From NCBI GenBank assembly GCA_964498585.1, contig CAZCHH010000001.1, positions 42,464 to 106,463 on the forward strand: 64,000 nucleotides of DNA. Direction: 5' to 3'. This DNA comes from JAAYJM01 sp964498585. Lineage in GTDB: Bacteria > Bacteroidota > Ignavibacteria > Kapaibacteriales > UBA2268. Positions 54,325 to 62,254 of this stretch are shown piece after piece (position 1 is the first letter of the stretch; every line of letters begins with the position of its first letter). The translations under genes were made by a program, and so were the position numbers. The notes under the pieces were generated by a model. The model was given only the letters and a program-made list of their open reading frames with translations, made no database searches and was not told where the DNA came from.

Positions 54325-54969
54325 ATGAAAAAAGCAACGTTAATTTTCGCAGCAATAGGTATAATGTTTATGGCTAATATGAATGTAAATGCACAATGCC
54401 CAACCGGGTGGACGAGACCAATACAAGCAGATTATGAATTGCAATGTACTTGGCATTACGAGTATTGTTATTTTTATGATGCTTTAACATTGAATTATTA
54501 TATAAGTATTACAAATCTATATGCTGATGAACCTTGCTGGTATTTAAAACATGGAGGTACTTGGTTTCAAATTAGAAAAAGGTTAAGAGATTCCCTTTTA
54601 TCAAACATTATTATTAATTTAAAAAATACTGTTTGGAATGAAATTTATATACCTCAATGTCCACAAAATTTTCATTTTTGGTTTATAAATGAACCAGCTT
54701 GCTATAAAGAAGGATATCAAGGTTATTTGCACAAAAGTGAACCATGTAATAAAATTCCAAGACCTTGCGATACAGCTCGAGTTGTTATATGCTGGGATTA
54801 TGTTTATGATGATGATGAAAATATTGTTTACGATGAGCTTGGAAATCCTATAATACAACATCCAATAACAAGATATTGGGATCCAGCAATTTATCCCAAT
54901 GCAGATTATTATGTTTGCCAACCTTTTTATGTTCCTTTAGAACCAATGTGCTTTGATAATTGTTATTAA
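54325..54969 (+). CDS. secreted cysteine-rich small protein, divergent copy
   Basis: 214 aa. The signal peptide (1-23, MKKATLIFAAIGIMFMANMN) is nearly identical in DNA to those of the copies at 57534 and 60144. The mature part starts QCPTGWTRPI and contains 12 cysteines. It keeps CTWHYEYCY, INEPACYKEGYQGYLHK and the spacing of C-terminal ICWDYV, so it belongs to the same family despite heavy divergence and an insertion of about 20 residues near the end. I do not recognise the family. First gene of a pair with the propeller at 55058. Confidence 0.7.
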   Translation: MKKATLIFAAIGIMFMANMNVNAQCPTGWTRPIQADYELQCTWHYEYCYFYDALTLNYYISITNLYADEPCWYLKHGGTWFQIRKRLRDSLLSNIIINLKNTVWNEIYIPQCPQNFHFWFINEPACYKEGYQGYLHKSEPCNKIPRPCDTARVVICWDYVYDDDENIVYDELGNPIIQHPITRYWDPAIYPNADYYVCQPFYVPLEPMCFDNCY

Positions 54970-54988
54970 CTCAATGTGTTTCTCTATT

Positions 54989-55021
54989 AGTCATCTTATA
55001 GCAATAAAATATAGGATGACT
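54989..55021. repeat. inverted repeat between gene pair A
   Basis: AGTCATCTTATA (54989-55000) pairs with TATAGGATGACT (55010-55021), one G-T pair. Sequence unrelated to the hairpins at the same place in the other two cassettes. Confidence 0.65.
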
Positions 55022-55057
55022 TACTTTAAAAATTTTTTCACATTTTCAGAGTTTGTT

Positions 55058-57109
55058 ATGAAAAAAATAATTTATATAGTCATAATTGTTACGATTATAT
55101 ATAATTCATTATATGCCCAATGGGAACGCTGCAATGGTCCATATGGTGGCGTTATTAACTCTTTGTTAGCTTATGAAGATATGGTTTTTGCTGGCACTTC
55201 TGCCGGTCTTTATAAATCTGATAATAAAGGTGAAACTTGGTTTTTGATTGACAGTCTATCATATAATTTAAGTTATGTAAGTATTGTAAAATACGGAAAC
55301 AAAATTTATACATGTTCAGATGGTAGTGGAGTATATTATTCAACAAATAATGGTGAAAATTGGACTGCTATTCATAAAGGTTTATCATCTTCAAGTAAAC
55401 GTGTAATTACAATAAAAGACACAATGGTTTTTATTGGGACCAGTAAAGGAGTTTTTTCAACATCAAATAATGGAGAAACTTGGGTCGAACTAAATTCTGG
55501 TTTAACAAATTTAGATGTTTATGCTCTTATTATAAAAGATTCACTAATGTTCGCTGGTACAATGAAAGAAGGAGTATTTTGTTCTTCTGATAATGGCAAA
55601 AACTGGAGTTCGCTAATTAATGATTCAACTTATAATAACGTTAAATGCTTAGCCATCAAAGACAGTTTTATATTTGCTGGAACAACAACAGGAATATTAC
55701 GTTCTACCGATAATTGCAACCGCTGGACGAAAATATCGTCTGGTCCTATTTATTGGATTAGTAGTATTGTTATAAAAGACAATTTTGTTTTTGCAGCGAT
55801 GAAAGGTGGAGGTATATTTCGCTCATCTGATAACGGAGAAAGCTGGACTGAAATTAATTCTGGTTTAAAAAACGATTTTATATTAAGTTTGGCAATTAAT
55901 GAAAATAGTATATATGCAGGAACTTCTGGAAACGGTGTATTTGTCTCTTCAAATAATGGTGATTCTTGGGCTGGAATAAGCAATGGAATTTTGAGTATAA
56001 CAGTAACTTGTTGTGCAATTAGAGATACAAGTATTTATGTAGGTACTTCATTAGGTGGGGTGTTTTTATCTACTGATAATGGTGCAAGTTGGTCTGAAAG
56101 AAATTCTGGCTTATTTGATTTAAACGTTCTTAGTATTGCGTTAAAAGATTCAAATATTTTTATAGGAACATATTTTAGTGGATTATTTTTATCTACAAAT
56201 TACGGACTTCAATGGCAATATATAGACCCTTATTTAGCTAACATATTTGCTAATAATTTTATTATTAAAGATAGTTTAATAATTGCTTCAACTCCTGGTT
56301 CGGGTATTTTTGTTACAACAGATTTAGGTATGAATTGGAGAGAAAAAAATAATGGTCTTCTTGAACCAGATGTAAGAGCAATGATTCTTGACGGTAATGA
56401 TATATACTTGGGAACTTATGGCTATGGAATAGCTCATTCCAAAAATTATTGCGATAGTTGGATTCATTATATTGATGGAATGGAAATTAGACAAATACTA
56501 AGTTTAACAAGGTGTAAAGATAAATTTTTTGCTGGTTCTTTAAACGGTATACTATTTTACTCAACTAATAATGGTGAATACTGGAATATACTTAATACTG
56601 ATTTTAATAATGCAAAAATTGAACATCTTTTAACAATCGGTTCAAATGTTATAGCTGGAACATCAAAAGGATTATATTTATCTCAAGATGGCGGTGATAC
56701 TTTTCTAAAAACCACTCCGCCTTTAAATACAAAAACAATTTTTTCATTAACATACAATGATAAATATTTATTTGCATCTACAATGAATAAAAGTGGTTTT
56801 TATCGTGCAAAACTTTCAGATTTCGGAATAACAGATGTTAAAGAAAATATTTCTCGAAATAATGAAATTTCGATGTTTCCCAATCCCGCTGCAAATGAAA
56901 TTTCTTTATCTATTCCTGAAGGTCAAAATATAAATTCAATCTCAATTTTCAATTCTCTCGGAATGGAAATTAAACGAATTGAACAAACTGAATTAATTGG
57001 AAATAGCAAAATAACAATTTCGGTTGCAGATTTGCCAGTTGGTTTATATCATTGCTCTTTTGTAAACCAAACTGGAAGAGTAACGAAGAGTTTTGTAGTG
57101 GTAAGATAA
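55058..57109 (+). CDS. T9SS-exported YCF48-like multi-repeat propeller protein
   Basis: 683 aa from ATG 55058, which begins the signal peptide MKKIIYIVIIVTIIYNSLYA; an open frame further upstream overlaps the preceding gene's end and the inverted repeat. About 14 repeats of roughly 40 residues carry Asp-box-like motifs (SDNKGETW, STNNGENW, SDNGKNW, SSDNGESW, STDNGASW, TTDLGMNW), each followed by an FAGT or YVGT strand; they form one or two propellers. The T9SS domain is MFPNPAANEISL with DLPVGLYHC. Probably surface-anchored. Second gene of cassette A. Confidence 0.82.
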   Translation: MKKIIYIVIIVTIIYNSLYAQWERCNGPYGGVINSLLAYEDMVFAGTSAGLYKSDNKGETWFLIDSLSYNLSYVSIVKYGNKIYTCSDGSGVYYSTNNGENWTAIHKGLSSSSKRVITIKDTMVFIGTSKGVFSTSNNGETWVELNSGLTNLDVYALIIKDSLMFAGTMKEGVFCSSDNGKNWSSLINDSTYNNVKCLAIKDSFIFAGTTTGILRSTDNCNRWTKISSGPIYWISSIVIKDNFVFAAMKGGGIFRSSDNGESWTEINSGLKNDFILSLAINENSIYAGTSGNGVFVSSNNGDSWAGISNGILSITVTCCAIRDTSIYVGTSLGGVFLSTDNGASWSERNSGLFDLNVLSIALKDSNIFIGTYFSGLFLSTNYGLQWQYIDPYLANIFANNFIIKDSLIIASTPGSGIFVTTDLGMNWREKNNGLLEPDVRAMILDGNDIYLGTYGYGIAHSKNYCDSWIHYIDGMEIRQILSLTRCKDKFFAGSLNGILFYSTNNGEYWNILNTDFNNAKIEHLLTIGSNVIAGTSKGLYLSQDGGDTFLKTTPPLNTKTIFSLTYNDKYLFASTMNKSGFYRAKLSDFGITDVKENISRNNEISMFPNPAANEISLSIPEGQNINSISIFNSLGMEIKRIEQTELIGNSKITISVADLPVGLYHCSFVNQTGRVTKSFVVVR

Positions 57110-57164
57110 AGAGGAAAGAACACACCCCTGCCCCTCTCAAGAGGGGAATTAAGATATTTCTTCT

Positions 57165-57317
57165 ATCCCGACAGGGATTAGATTATTGTAGAAAAATCAA
57201 ACAACAAAACCGATTTATCCCGCAAGGGATTACATTATTTGTTTGCAAAATTTAATCCCTGGCGGGATAATATTGGGAACGGAAACATTTACTACAATAA
57301 TTTAATCCCTGCGGGAT
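57165..57317. repeat. four short palindromes (ATCCCtgcGGGAT type)
   Basis: ATCCCGACAGGGAT (57165), ATCCCGCAAGGGAT (57217), ATCCCTGGCGGGAT (57255) and ATCCCTGCGGGAT (57305), with starts 52, 38 and 50 bp apart. The first two are in inverted orientation to the last two. The spacers differ. No cas genes, so not CRISPR. Occupies most of the gap 57110-57350. Confidence 0.75.
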
Positions 57318-57351
57318 AACATAGCATGACTTGGAAAAAAATATTTTTATC

Positions 57352-57533
57352 TTGCATATTTCATTTTTTTTTTTTATGTTGCAATTGTTGAAATAATCAA
57401 GAAAAAAATGAGAAAAAATATAGAAAAGGAATATTATTTTTAGAATAGAAAAAAATCCCCTGCTCCAAATTTACGAGATAAAAAAGCAGGGGCAAACAGT
57501 TAACTATTTATATTACAAATTTACGAGGTTTTT
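57352..57533 (+). promoter_or_regulatory. shared promoter and leader, copy B
   Basis: TTG (57352) and TATGTT (57375) spaced 20 bp, TTGAAATAATCAAGAAA, and hairpin CCCCTGCT/AGCAGGGG (57457-57464 and 57485-57492), perfect. In this copy the loop repeats the sequence AAATTTACGAG that also forms the ribosome binding site region just before ATG 57534. Confidence 0.75.
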
Positions 57534-58109
57534 ATGAAAAAAGCAACGTTAATTTTCGCAGCATTAGCTATAATGTTTATGGCTAATGTGAATTTAAGTG
57601 CTTGTCCAGATGGCTGGACAGATTCTGGTATTAAAACTATTGTCTATAATGGTTGCACTTATGAGTATTCATATTGTTATGGTCTTTTGTATGGAATTCA
57701 TAGTATATCATTGTCATTTATTAATGTTTTACCACCTTGTACTTATTTAGATTTTGAAAATAATGCACAAGAAGTTACTAATGCAGTTTTAATAGCTATA
57801 TGCACCGATCCTGTTATCTATACATGGGCTGGTTACCTAACAATACCAGTTTGCCCCGATGGATTTTTATGTACATTTAGAATTTATGATGCCATTTGTT
57901 ATAATGGCTGGACAATTTATACAAGAAAAAATAAAGATGGAACATATACAGTTCTTTGGCAAATGAATAAATGCGATGATTTAATTAGAAGTTGCAATGA
58001 AACTATTTTTATTTGTTGGGATGAAGTAAATCAAAAGTATCAAATTACAAGAGAAGGAATTGAGTCTGGACCAGATTGCGAATATCCCTGTCATACAAAT
58101 TGTGAATAA
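57534..58109 (+). CDS. secreted cysteine-rich small protein, copy B
   Basis: 191 aa. Signal peptide 1-22. The mature protein begins ACPDGWTDSG, and has NGCTYEYSYCYG, YDAICYNGWTIYTRKNKDGT, MNKCDDLIRSCNET and an end rich in Cys (CEYPCHTNCE). 14 mature cysteines suggest disulfides and an extracellular role. Close to the protein at 60144 throughout. No enzyme motif, metal site or known domain recognised. Confidence 0.75.
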   Translation: MKKATLIFAALAIMFMANVNLSACPDGWTDSGIKTIVYNGCTYEYSYCYGLLYGIHSISLSFINVLPPCTYLDFENNAQEVTNAVLIAICTDPVIYTWAGYLTIPVCPDGFLCTFRIYDAICYNGWTIYTRKNKDGTYTVLWQMNKCDDLIRSCNETIFICWDEVNQKYQITREGIESGPDCEYPCHTNCE

Positions 58110-58163
58110 TAATTCTATTATTTAAATAAAAAAAAATATAGAATTAATAGAACTTGTTTAAGA

Positions 58164-58199
58164 CATTGTAGGAAACAGTTATACCTGTTTCCTACAATG
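58164..58199. repeat. perfect 15-bp inverted repeat between gene pair B
   Basis: CATTGTAGGAAACAG (58164-58178), loop TTATAC, CTGTTTCCTACAATG (58185-58199). No T tract follows. Confidence 0.8.
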
Positions 58200-58309
58200 A
58201 AATTGTTCAATACTTTTAGAAATTTCCTTAATAAATCAGGAAATTATTAGAAGAAGTAAATATAATTAATCTTAATTAATGATAACGATAAACAAAACAC
58301 TGAGTTACT

Positions 58310-59797
58310 ATGAAAAAACTAATCATATTATTTTTAATTTTTATTTCATCAGAATTAATTTCTCAAAGTTGGGAACTTTTGTATCAAGAAGATATTCTTC
58401 AATACGATTACATAAATGAAAGCTATGGCTTGCTAAAAATTGAAGATATTATAATAAATGGTGATTCAACAGTTATTATAAGATTTGATTCAGATACACT
58501 CCTTATGATTTATAACCAAAAAACGAAGGTGTGGCACCACACTTTAAAGAAGGATTTTTGGAAATGCTTGAAAAATGATTCATTATATAACATTTACAAA
58601 GATTCAGAAATACGAAATCTATTTTATGATTCAAAAGGAAATATGTGGTTCAATGCTCCACCCCAATTTCAAAAAGTTACAGATGTTTTTAAAGTAACGC
58701 CAGATACAGCATTTATCATTAATAAAATATTTGTAAAAGAATATAATGATTATAGTGATATTTATCCAGTAGGACATTACAATACTATTTTCAACATCAA
58801 AGAAGACAATAATGGCGATATATGGATGTTTTTGCATACTCGTGTGAAGATAAAGGATTCTGTTTATTTAAAAGAGCATCGAATACTTTGTAAATACATT
58901 AATGATAGATTTGAGTCTGTTTTTATTTCTACAAATTGGTATGAGTTTGCTTCTAAATGCAATTTCGTTTTTGATAATTTAAATAGGGTTTGGGTTGTGA
59001 ATGGAGATACTTGCTATATAGTTAAAGATGGGAAAGTAGAGAAAAAGTTTAGTACTTATGATGCTGAAAGGGGATATGGTCAATTTTCTGAATTAGTAAT
59101 TGACTCAAAGAATAATTTTTATGCAACCAATGCGGATTTACTTTTATTTAAGTACGATGGTGATAGTTTAACTACAGACAAATATGTGCAGAACATAGAA
59201 CGATATATAAGTAAAGGTGATGCATTGCAATTATATTGGTTGCGTCGTGATAGTTCAGATAACATTTGGTTAACAGGTTTTTATTCACCTTATCTTTATA
59301 AATTGGATAATGATAGAATTTGGACAAAATATGATGTACCAATGTTTGCAACTGCAAAAGATAAGTGGTGTTATAAGGTATTATTAGAAATACAAAAAGA
59401 TGGTAAATTATGGTCTGCCGGATATAATGGGGGTGGTTACAGTTACGGCTTTTATATATTTGACCCAGAAGGTTCTACTGGAGTAGAAGACCAGATTAAT
59501 TCAAATACCCCCGGAATGCCTGATGTTCATATATTTAATATTTATCCAAATCCGGCTTTACAACAAGTAACACTTGATTTTTTCCTATATTATGATGTTA
59601 CTGAGCAGCTTGAAGTCAGTTTATATAATATAATGGGAATGAAAGTAAAGGATATAGAAAATACAATAGACTATGATATTAGAAATATGCGGGCAACACT
59701 TACATTTTCAGTCGGAGAACTGCCAAGAGGTGCTTATATTGTTACTGTTAAAGCAGGAAAAACAAGTTCATATAAATTGATGTTGGTAGGGTATTAA
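58310..59797 (+). CDS. T9SS-exported regulator-type propeller protein, copy B
   Basis: 495 aa. Signal peptide 1-19 (ISSELISQ). The body (about 20-395) is a propeller of the two-component-regulator type with DSKGNMWF, DNNGDIWMF, DNLNRVWVVNG and DSSDNIWLTG blades. It is a paralogue of the protein at 60789, about equally conserved from MKKLIILF to the shared DPEGSTGVEDQINSN. From there the two diverge: here the T9SS domain is IYPNPALQQVTLDF with ELPRGAYIVTVK. Second gene of cassette B. Confidence 0.82.
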   Translation: MKKLIILFLIFISSELISQSWELLYQEDILQYDYINESYGLLKIEDIIINGDSTVIIRFDSDTLLMIYNQKTKVWHHTLKKDFWKCLKNDSLYNIYKDSEIRNLFYDSKGNMWFNAPPQFQKVTDVFKVTPDTAFIINKIFVKEYNDYSDIYPVGHYNTIFNIKEDNNGDIWMFLHTRVKIKDSVYLKEHRILCKYINDRFESVFISTNWYEFASKCNFVFDNLNRVWVVNGDTCYIVKDGKVEKKFSTYDAERGYGQFSELVIDSKNNFYATNADLLLFKYDGDSLTTDKYVQNIERYISKGDALQLYWLRRDSSDNIWLTGFYSPYLYKLDNDRIWTKYDVPMFATAKDKWCYKVLLEIQKDGKLWSAGYNGGGYSYGFYIFDPEGSTGVEDQINSNTPGMPDVHIFNIYPNPALQQVTLDFFLYYDVTEQLEVSLYNIMGMKVKDIENTIDYDIRNMRATLTFSVGELPRGAYIVTVKAGKTSSYKLMLVGY

Positions 59798-59810
59798 TTA
59801 GTTTGAAGCT

Positions 59811-59890
59811 TTCGCAAAGCCCTGGAAACTTGTGCGAAAATAAAAGTCTGAACCACAGATTTAAAGGATTTACCTGATTTTACAGATTTT
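59811..59890. repeat. two dispersed repeats joined: CGAA-type and TCTGAACC-type
   Basis: TTCGCAAAGCCCTGGAAAC to TGTGCGAA (59811-59840) matches the start of 54042. GTCTGAACCACAGATTT (from 59847) is a half copy of the 10733 element. They lie in the 346-bp gap before cassette C. Confidence 0.65.
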
Positions 59891-59967
59891 ATTTATTTGC
59901 AAGCTGGAAGAATTTCTGCCTGTATTAAAATCTAAAATATATTTTTTTTAAAAAAAATTATTTTTTC

Positions 59968-60143
59968 TTGCATATTTCATTTTTTTTTATATTGAAATTG
60001 TTGAAATAATCACGAAAAAATAGATAAAGAAAAGGAATATTATTTTTATAGAAAGAAAAAATCCCCCGCCTTTTGGAACTTGACACTTTAAAAAGCAGGG
60101 GTAAATTAATAAATTAATTTATATACTAATTTACGAGTTTTTT
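59968..60143 (+). promoter_or_regulatory. shared promoter and leader, copy C
   Basis: TTG (59968) and TATATTG (about 59988) spaced 17-19 bp, AAATAATCACGAAA, and hairpin CCCCCGCC/GCAGGGG (60063-60101), nearly identical to copy A. Ribosome binding region TTTACGAGTTTTTT before ATG 60144. Confidence 0.75.
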
Positions 60144-60725
60144 ATGAAAAAAGCAATGTTAATTTTCGCAGCATTAGTTATAATGCTTATAGTAAATTCA
60201 AATTCAAGTGCTTGTCCTCCTGGTGCTGGTTGGACTGATTCTGGCGTGAAAACATTAACCTATAATGGATGCACCTATGAATATAGGTATTGTTATGCAG
60301 AAATTGATGGCTATCATTGTATAGCACTTTCAGATATTGTTGTATTAGCACCTTGTTCTTATTTAGATTTTGAAAATAATGCATCAGATATTGTTGATAA
60401 TATTTTGATAGCTATTGCAACTGACCCATATATTATCGCTTGGACTGGACATACTGGAGTTCCAGATTGTCCAGATGGAGAATGTCTGCTAAAAATTTAC
60501 GATGCCATTTGTTATAATGGCTGGACAATTTATACAAGACTTAACAAAGATGGAACCTATACTGTTACTTGGCAAATGAATAAATGCGATGATTTAATTA
60601 GAAGTTGTAACGAAACTGTTTATGTTTGTTGGGATTCTGTAAATAACAGGTTTCAAGTTATTAGAAGAGGATTTGAGATTGGTCCGCCTTGCGAATATCC
60701 CTGCAGTTCTACTTGCGATTTTTAA
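60144..60725 (+). CDS. secreted cysteine-rich small protein, copy C
   Basis: 193 aa. Signal peptide 1-23. Mature part begins ACPPGAGWTDSGVKTL; NGCTYEYRYCYAEIDGYHCI, CSYLDFENNASDI, YDAICYNGWTIYTRLNKDGT and NKCDDLIRSCNETVYVCWD match copy B closely. It ends GPPCEYPCSSTCDF. Fourteen mature Cys, nearly all aligned with copy B. Unknown family; secretion and disulfides inferred. Confidence 0.75.
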   Translation: MKKAMLIFAALVIMLIVNSNSSACPPGAGWTDSGVKTLTYNGCTYEYRYCYAEIDGYHCIALSDIVVLAPCSYLDFENNASDIVDNILIAIATDPYIIAWTGHTGVPDCPDGECLLKIYDAICYNGWTIYTRLNKDGTYTVTWQMNKCDDLIRSCNETVYVCWDSVNNRFQVIRRGFEIGPPCEYPCSSTCDF

Positions 60726-60737
60726 AAATTTTTTTTA

Positions 60738-60770
60738 AATTATCGGACGATTTTAAATCGTCCGATAATT
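60738..60770. repeat. perfect 16-bp palindrome between gene pair C
   Basis: AATTATCGGACGATTT (60738-60753) and AAATCGTCCGATAATT (60755-60770) flank a single T. Unlike the B and A hairpins in sequence. Confidence 0.8.
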
Positions 60771-60788
60771 CTAATTTTGGAGTAATTT

Positions 60789-62204
60789 ATGTATAAAATT
60801 TTAATTTTCTTTTTAATATTTATTTCATCAGAATTATTTTCTCAAAGTTGGGAACTTTTGTATCAAGAAGATATTCTTCAATACGATTACATAAATGAAA
60901 GCTATGGGGTGTTACAAATTAATGATATAATAATAAAAGGCGATTCTACAATAGTATTAAGATTTTGGTCTGATACTTTGTTAATGATTTATGACCAAAA
61001 AATAAAACAATGGTTACATATTTTAAAGAAGGATTTTTGGAAATGCTTGAAAAATGATTCATTATATAATATTTACAAGGATTCAGATATACTAAATTTA
61101 TTTTATGATTCAAAGAGTAATTTGTGGTTTTCCAGTCAAGATAGCATTTTTAACGTAACCCCAGATACAACCTATATTATTAGTCAGATTTATGTTAGAG
61201 ATAGTAATGCATATACTTATATATATAATTCTAATAGAACTATTTACAATATAAAAGAAGACAATAATGGCGGTATATGGATGTTTTTGCATACTCGTTT
61301 TAAAATAAAAGATTCTGTCTATTCAAAAGAATACAGAATTTTATGTAAATATACTAATAATAGATTTGAAACTGTATTTATAACAGCAGATTATTTCGAA
61401 TTTTTATCTTTATGTAATTTTGTTTTTGATAATTTAAATAGAGTGTGGCTGGTAAACGGAGATACCTGTTACATTATCAAAGATGAAAAATTAGAGAAAA
61501 AGTTTACTACCTGGGATTTTCCAGATGGCTATGGATACTTTTCTGATTTAGCTATTGATTCAAGAAATGTTTTTTATGCAACAAATCATAATATGCAAAT
61601 ATTGAGATTTGATGGAGAGAATTTTAGTTCAGATAATTATATTAGAGATATAGAGCGTATTATAACACCGGGAATTGATTTGTATCTTTATTGGATGAGA
61701 CGTGATAGTTCAGATAATATTTGGATTACTGGTTTCAAAACTCCATATCTTTATAAATTAGATACTAAAGGTGTTTGGACAAGATTTGACGTGCCTAAGT
61801 TTGCTACCGCAAGTGATAATTGGCGGTATAAAGCACTGTTAGAAATACAAAAAGATGGTAAATTATGGTCCGCCGGATATAATGGAGCTGGTTACAGTTA
61901 CGGCTTTTACATATTTGACCCAGAAGGTTCAACTGGAGTAGAAGACCAGATTAATTCAAATTTTCAAATTTATCCAAATCCAGCATCCGAGTATATAACT
62001 CTTTCAAACTCTGAGAATCAAAAGATAAGTTCAATTACAATCTTAAATTATCTAGGTATAGAAGTAAAAAGAATAAACACAGCAGAAGTGTATGCAAATC
62101 TCAATTATACAATTTCAACAACAGATTTGCCTGTCGGTTTATATCATTGCTGCATAGAAAATAATACTTTCAAACAAAATAAGAATTTTATCATTATAAG
62201 ATAA
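60789..62204 (+). CDS. T9SS-exported regulator-type propeller protein, copy C
   Basis: 471 aa. Signal peptide 1-19. Body and repeats as in copy B (same SWELLYQEDILQYDYINESYG start, FDNLNRVWLVNG, MRRDSSDNIWITGF), ending DPEGSTGVEDQINSN. Then a different T9SS domain: IYPNPASEYITLSNSENQK with DLPVGLYHCCIEN, which is closer to that of the YCF48-like protein at 55058 than to that of copy B. Second gene of cassette C. Confidence 0.82.
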   Translation: MYKILIFFLIFISSELFSQSWELLYQEDILQYDYINESYGVLQINDIIIKGDSTIVLRFWSDTLLMIYDQKIKQWLHILKKDFWKCLKNDSLYNIYKDSDILNLFYDSKSNLWFSSQDSIFNVTPDTTYIISQIYVRDSNAYTYIYNSNRTIYNIKEDNNGGIWMFLHTRFKIKDSVYSKEYRILCKYTNNRFETVFITADYFEFLSLCNFVFDNLNRVWLVNGDTCYIIKDEKLEKKFTTWDFPDGYGYFSDLAIDSRNVFYATNHNMQILRFDGENFSSDNYIRDIERIITPGIDLYLYWMRRDSSDNIWITGFKTPYLYKLDTKGVWTRFDVPKFATASDNWRYKALLEIQKDGKLWSAGYNGAGYSYGFYIFDPEGSTGVEDQINSNFQIYPNPASEYITLSNSENQKISSITILNYLGIEVKRINTAEVYANLNYTISTTDLPVGLYHCCIENNTFKQNKNFIIIR

Positions 62205-62254
62205 TAAATTTAATTTATAAAAAATAGATTTCAAGTGTAAAACAAAGGTATTTT

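Noticed and set aside
54953..55057. Longer start for the propeller gene at 55058
   Set aside because: It overlaps the end of the Cys-rich gene and the inverted repeat; ATG 55058 starts a proper signal peptide.
57165..57317. Possible CRISPR array
   Set aside because: Repeats are only 13-14 bp, differ in their centres, change orientation halfway and have no cas genes nearby.
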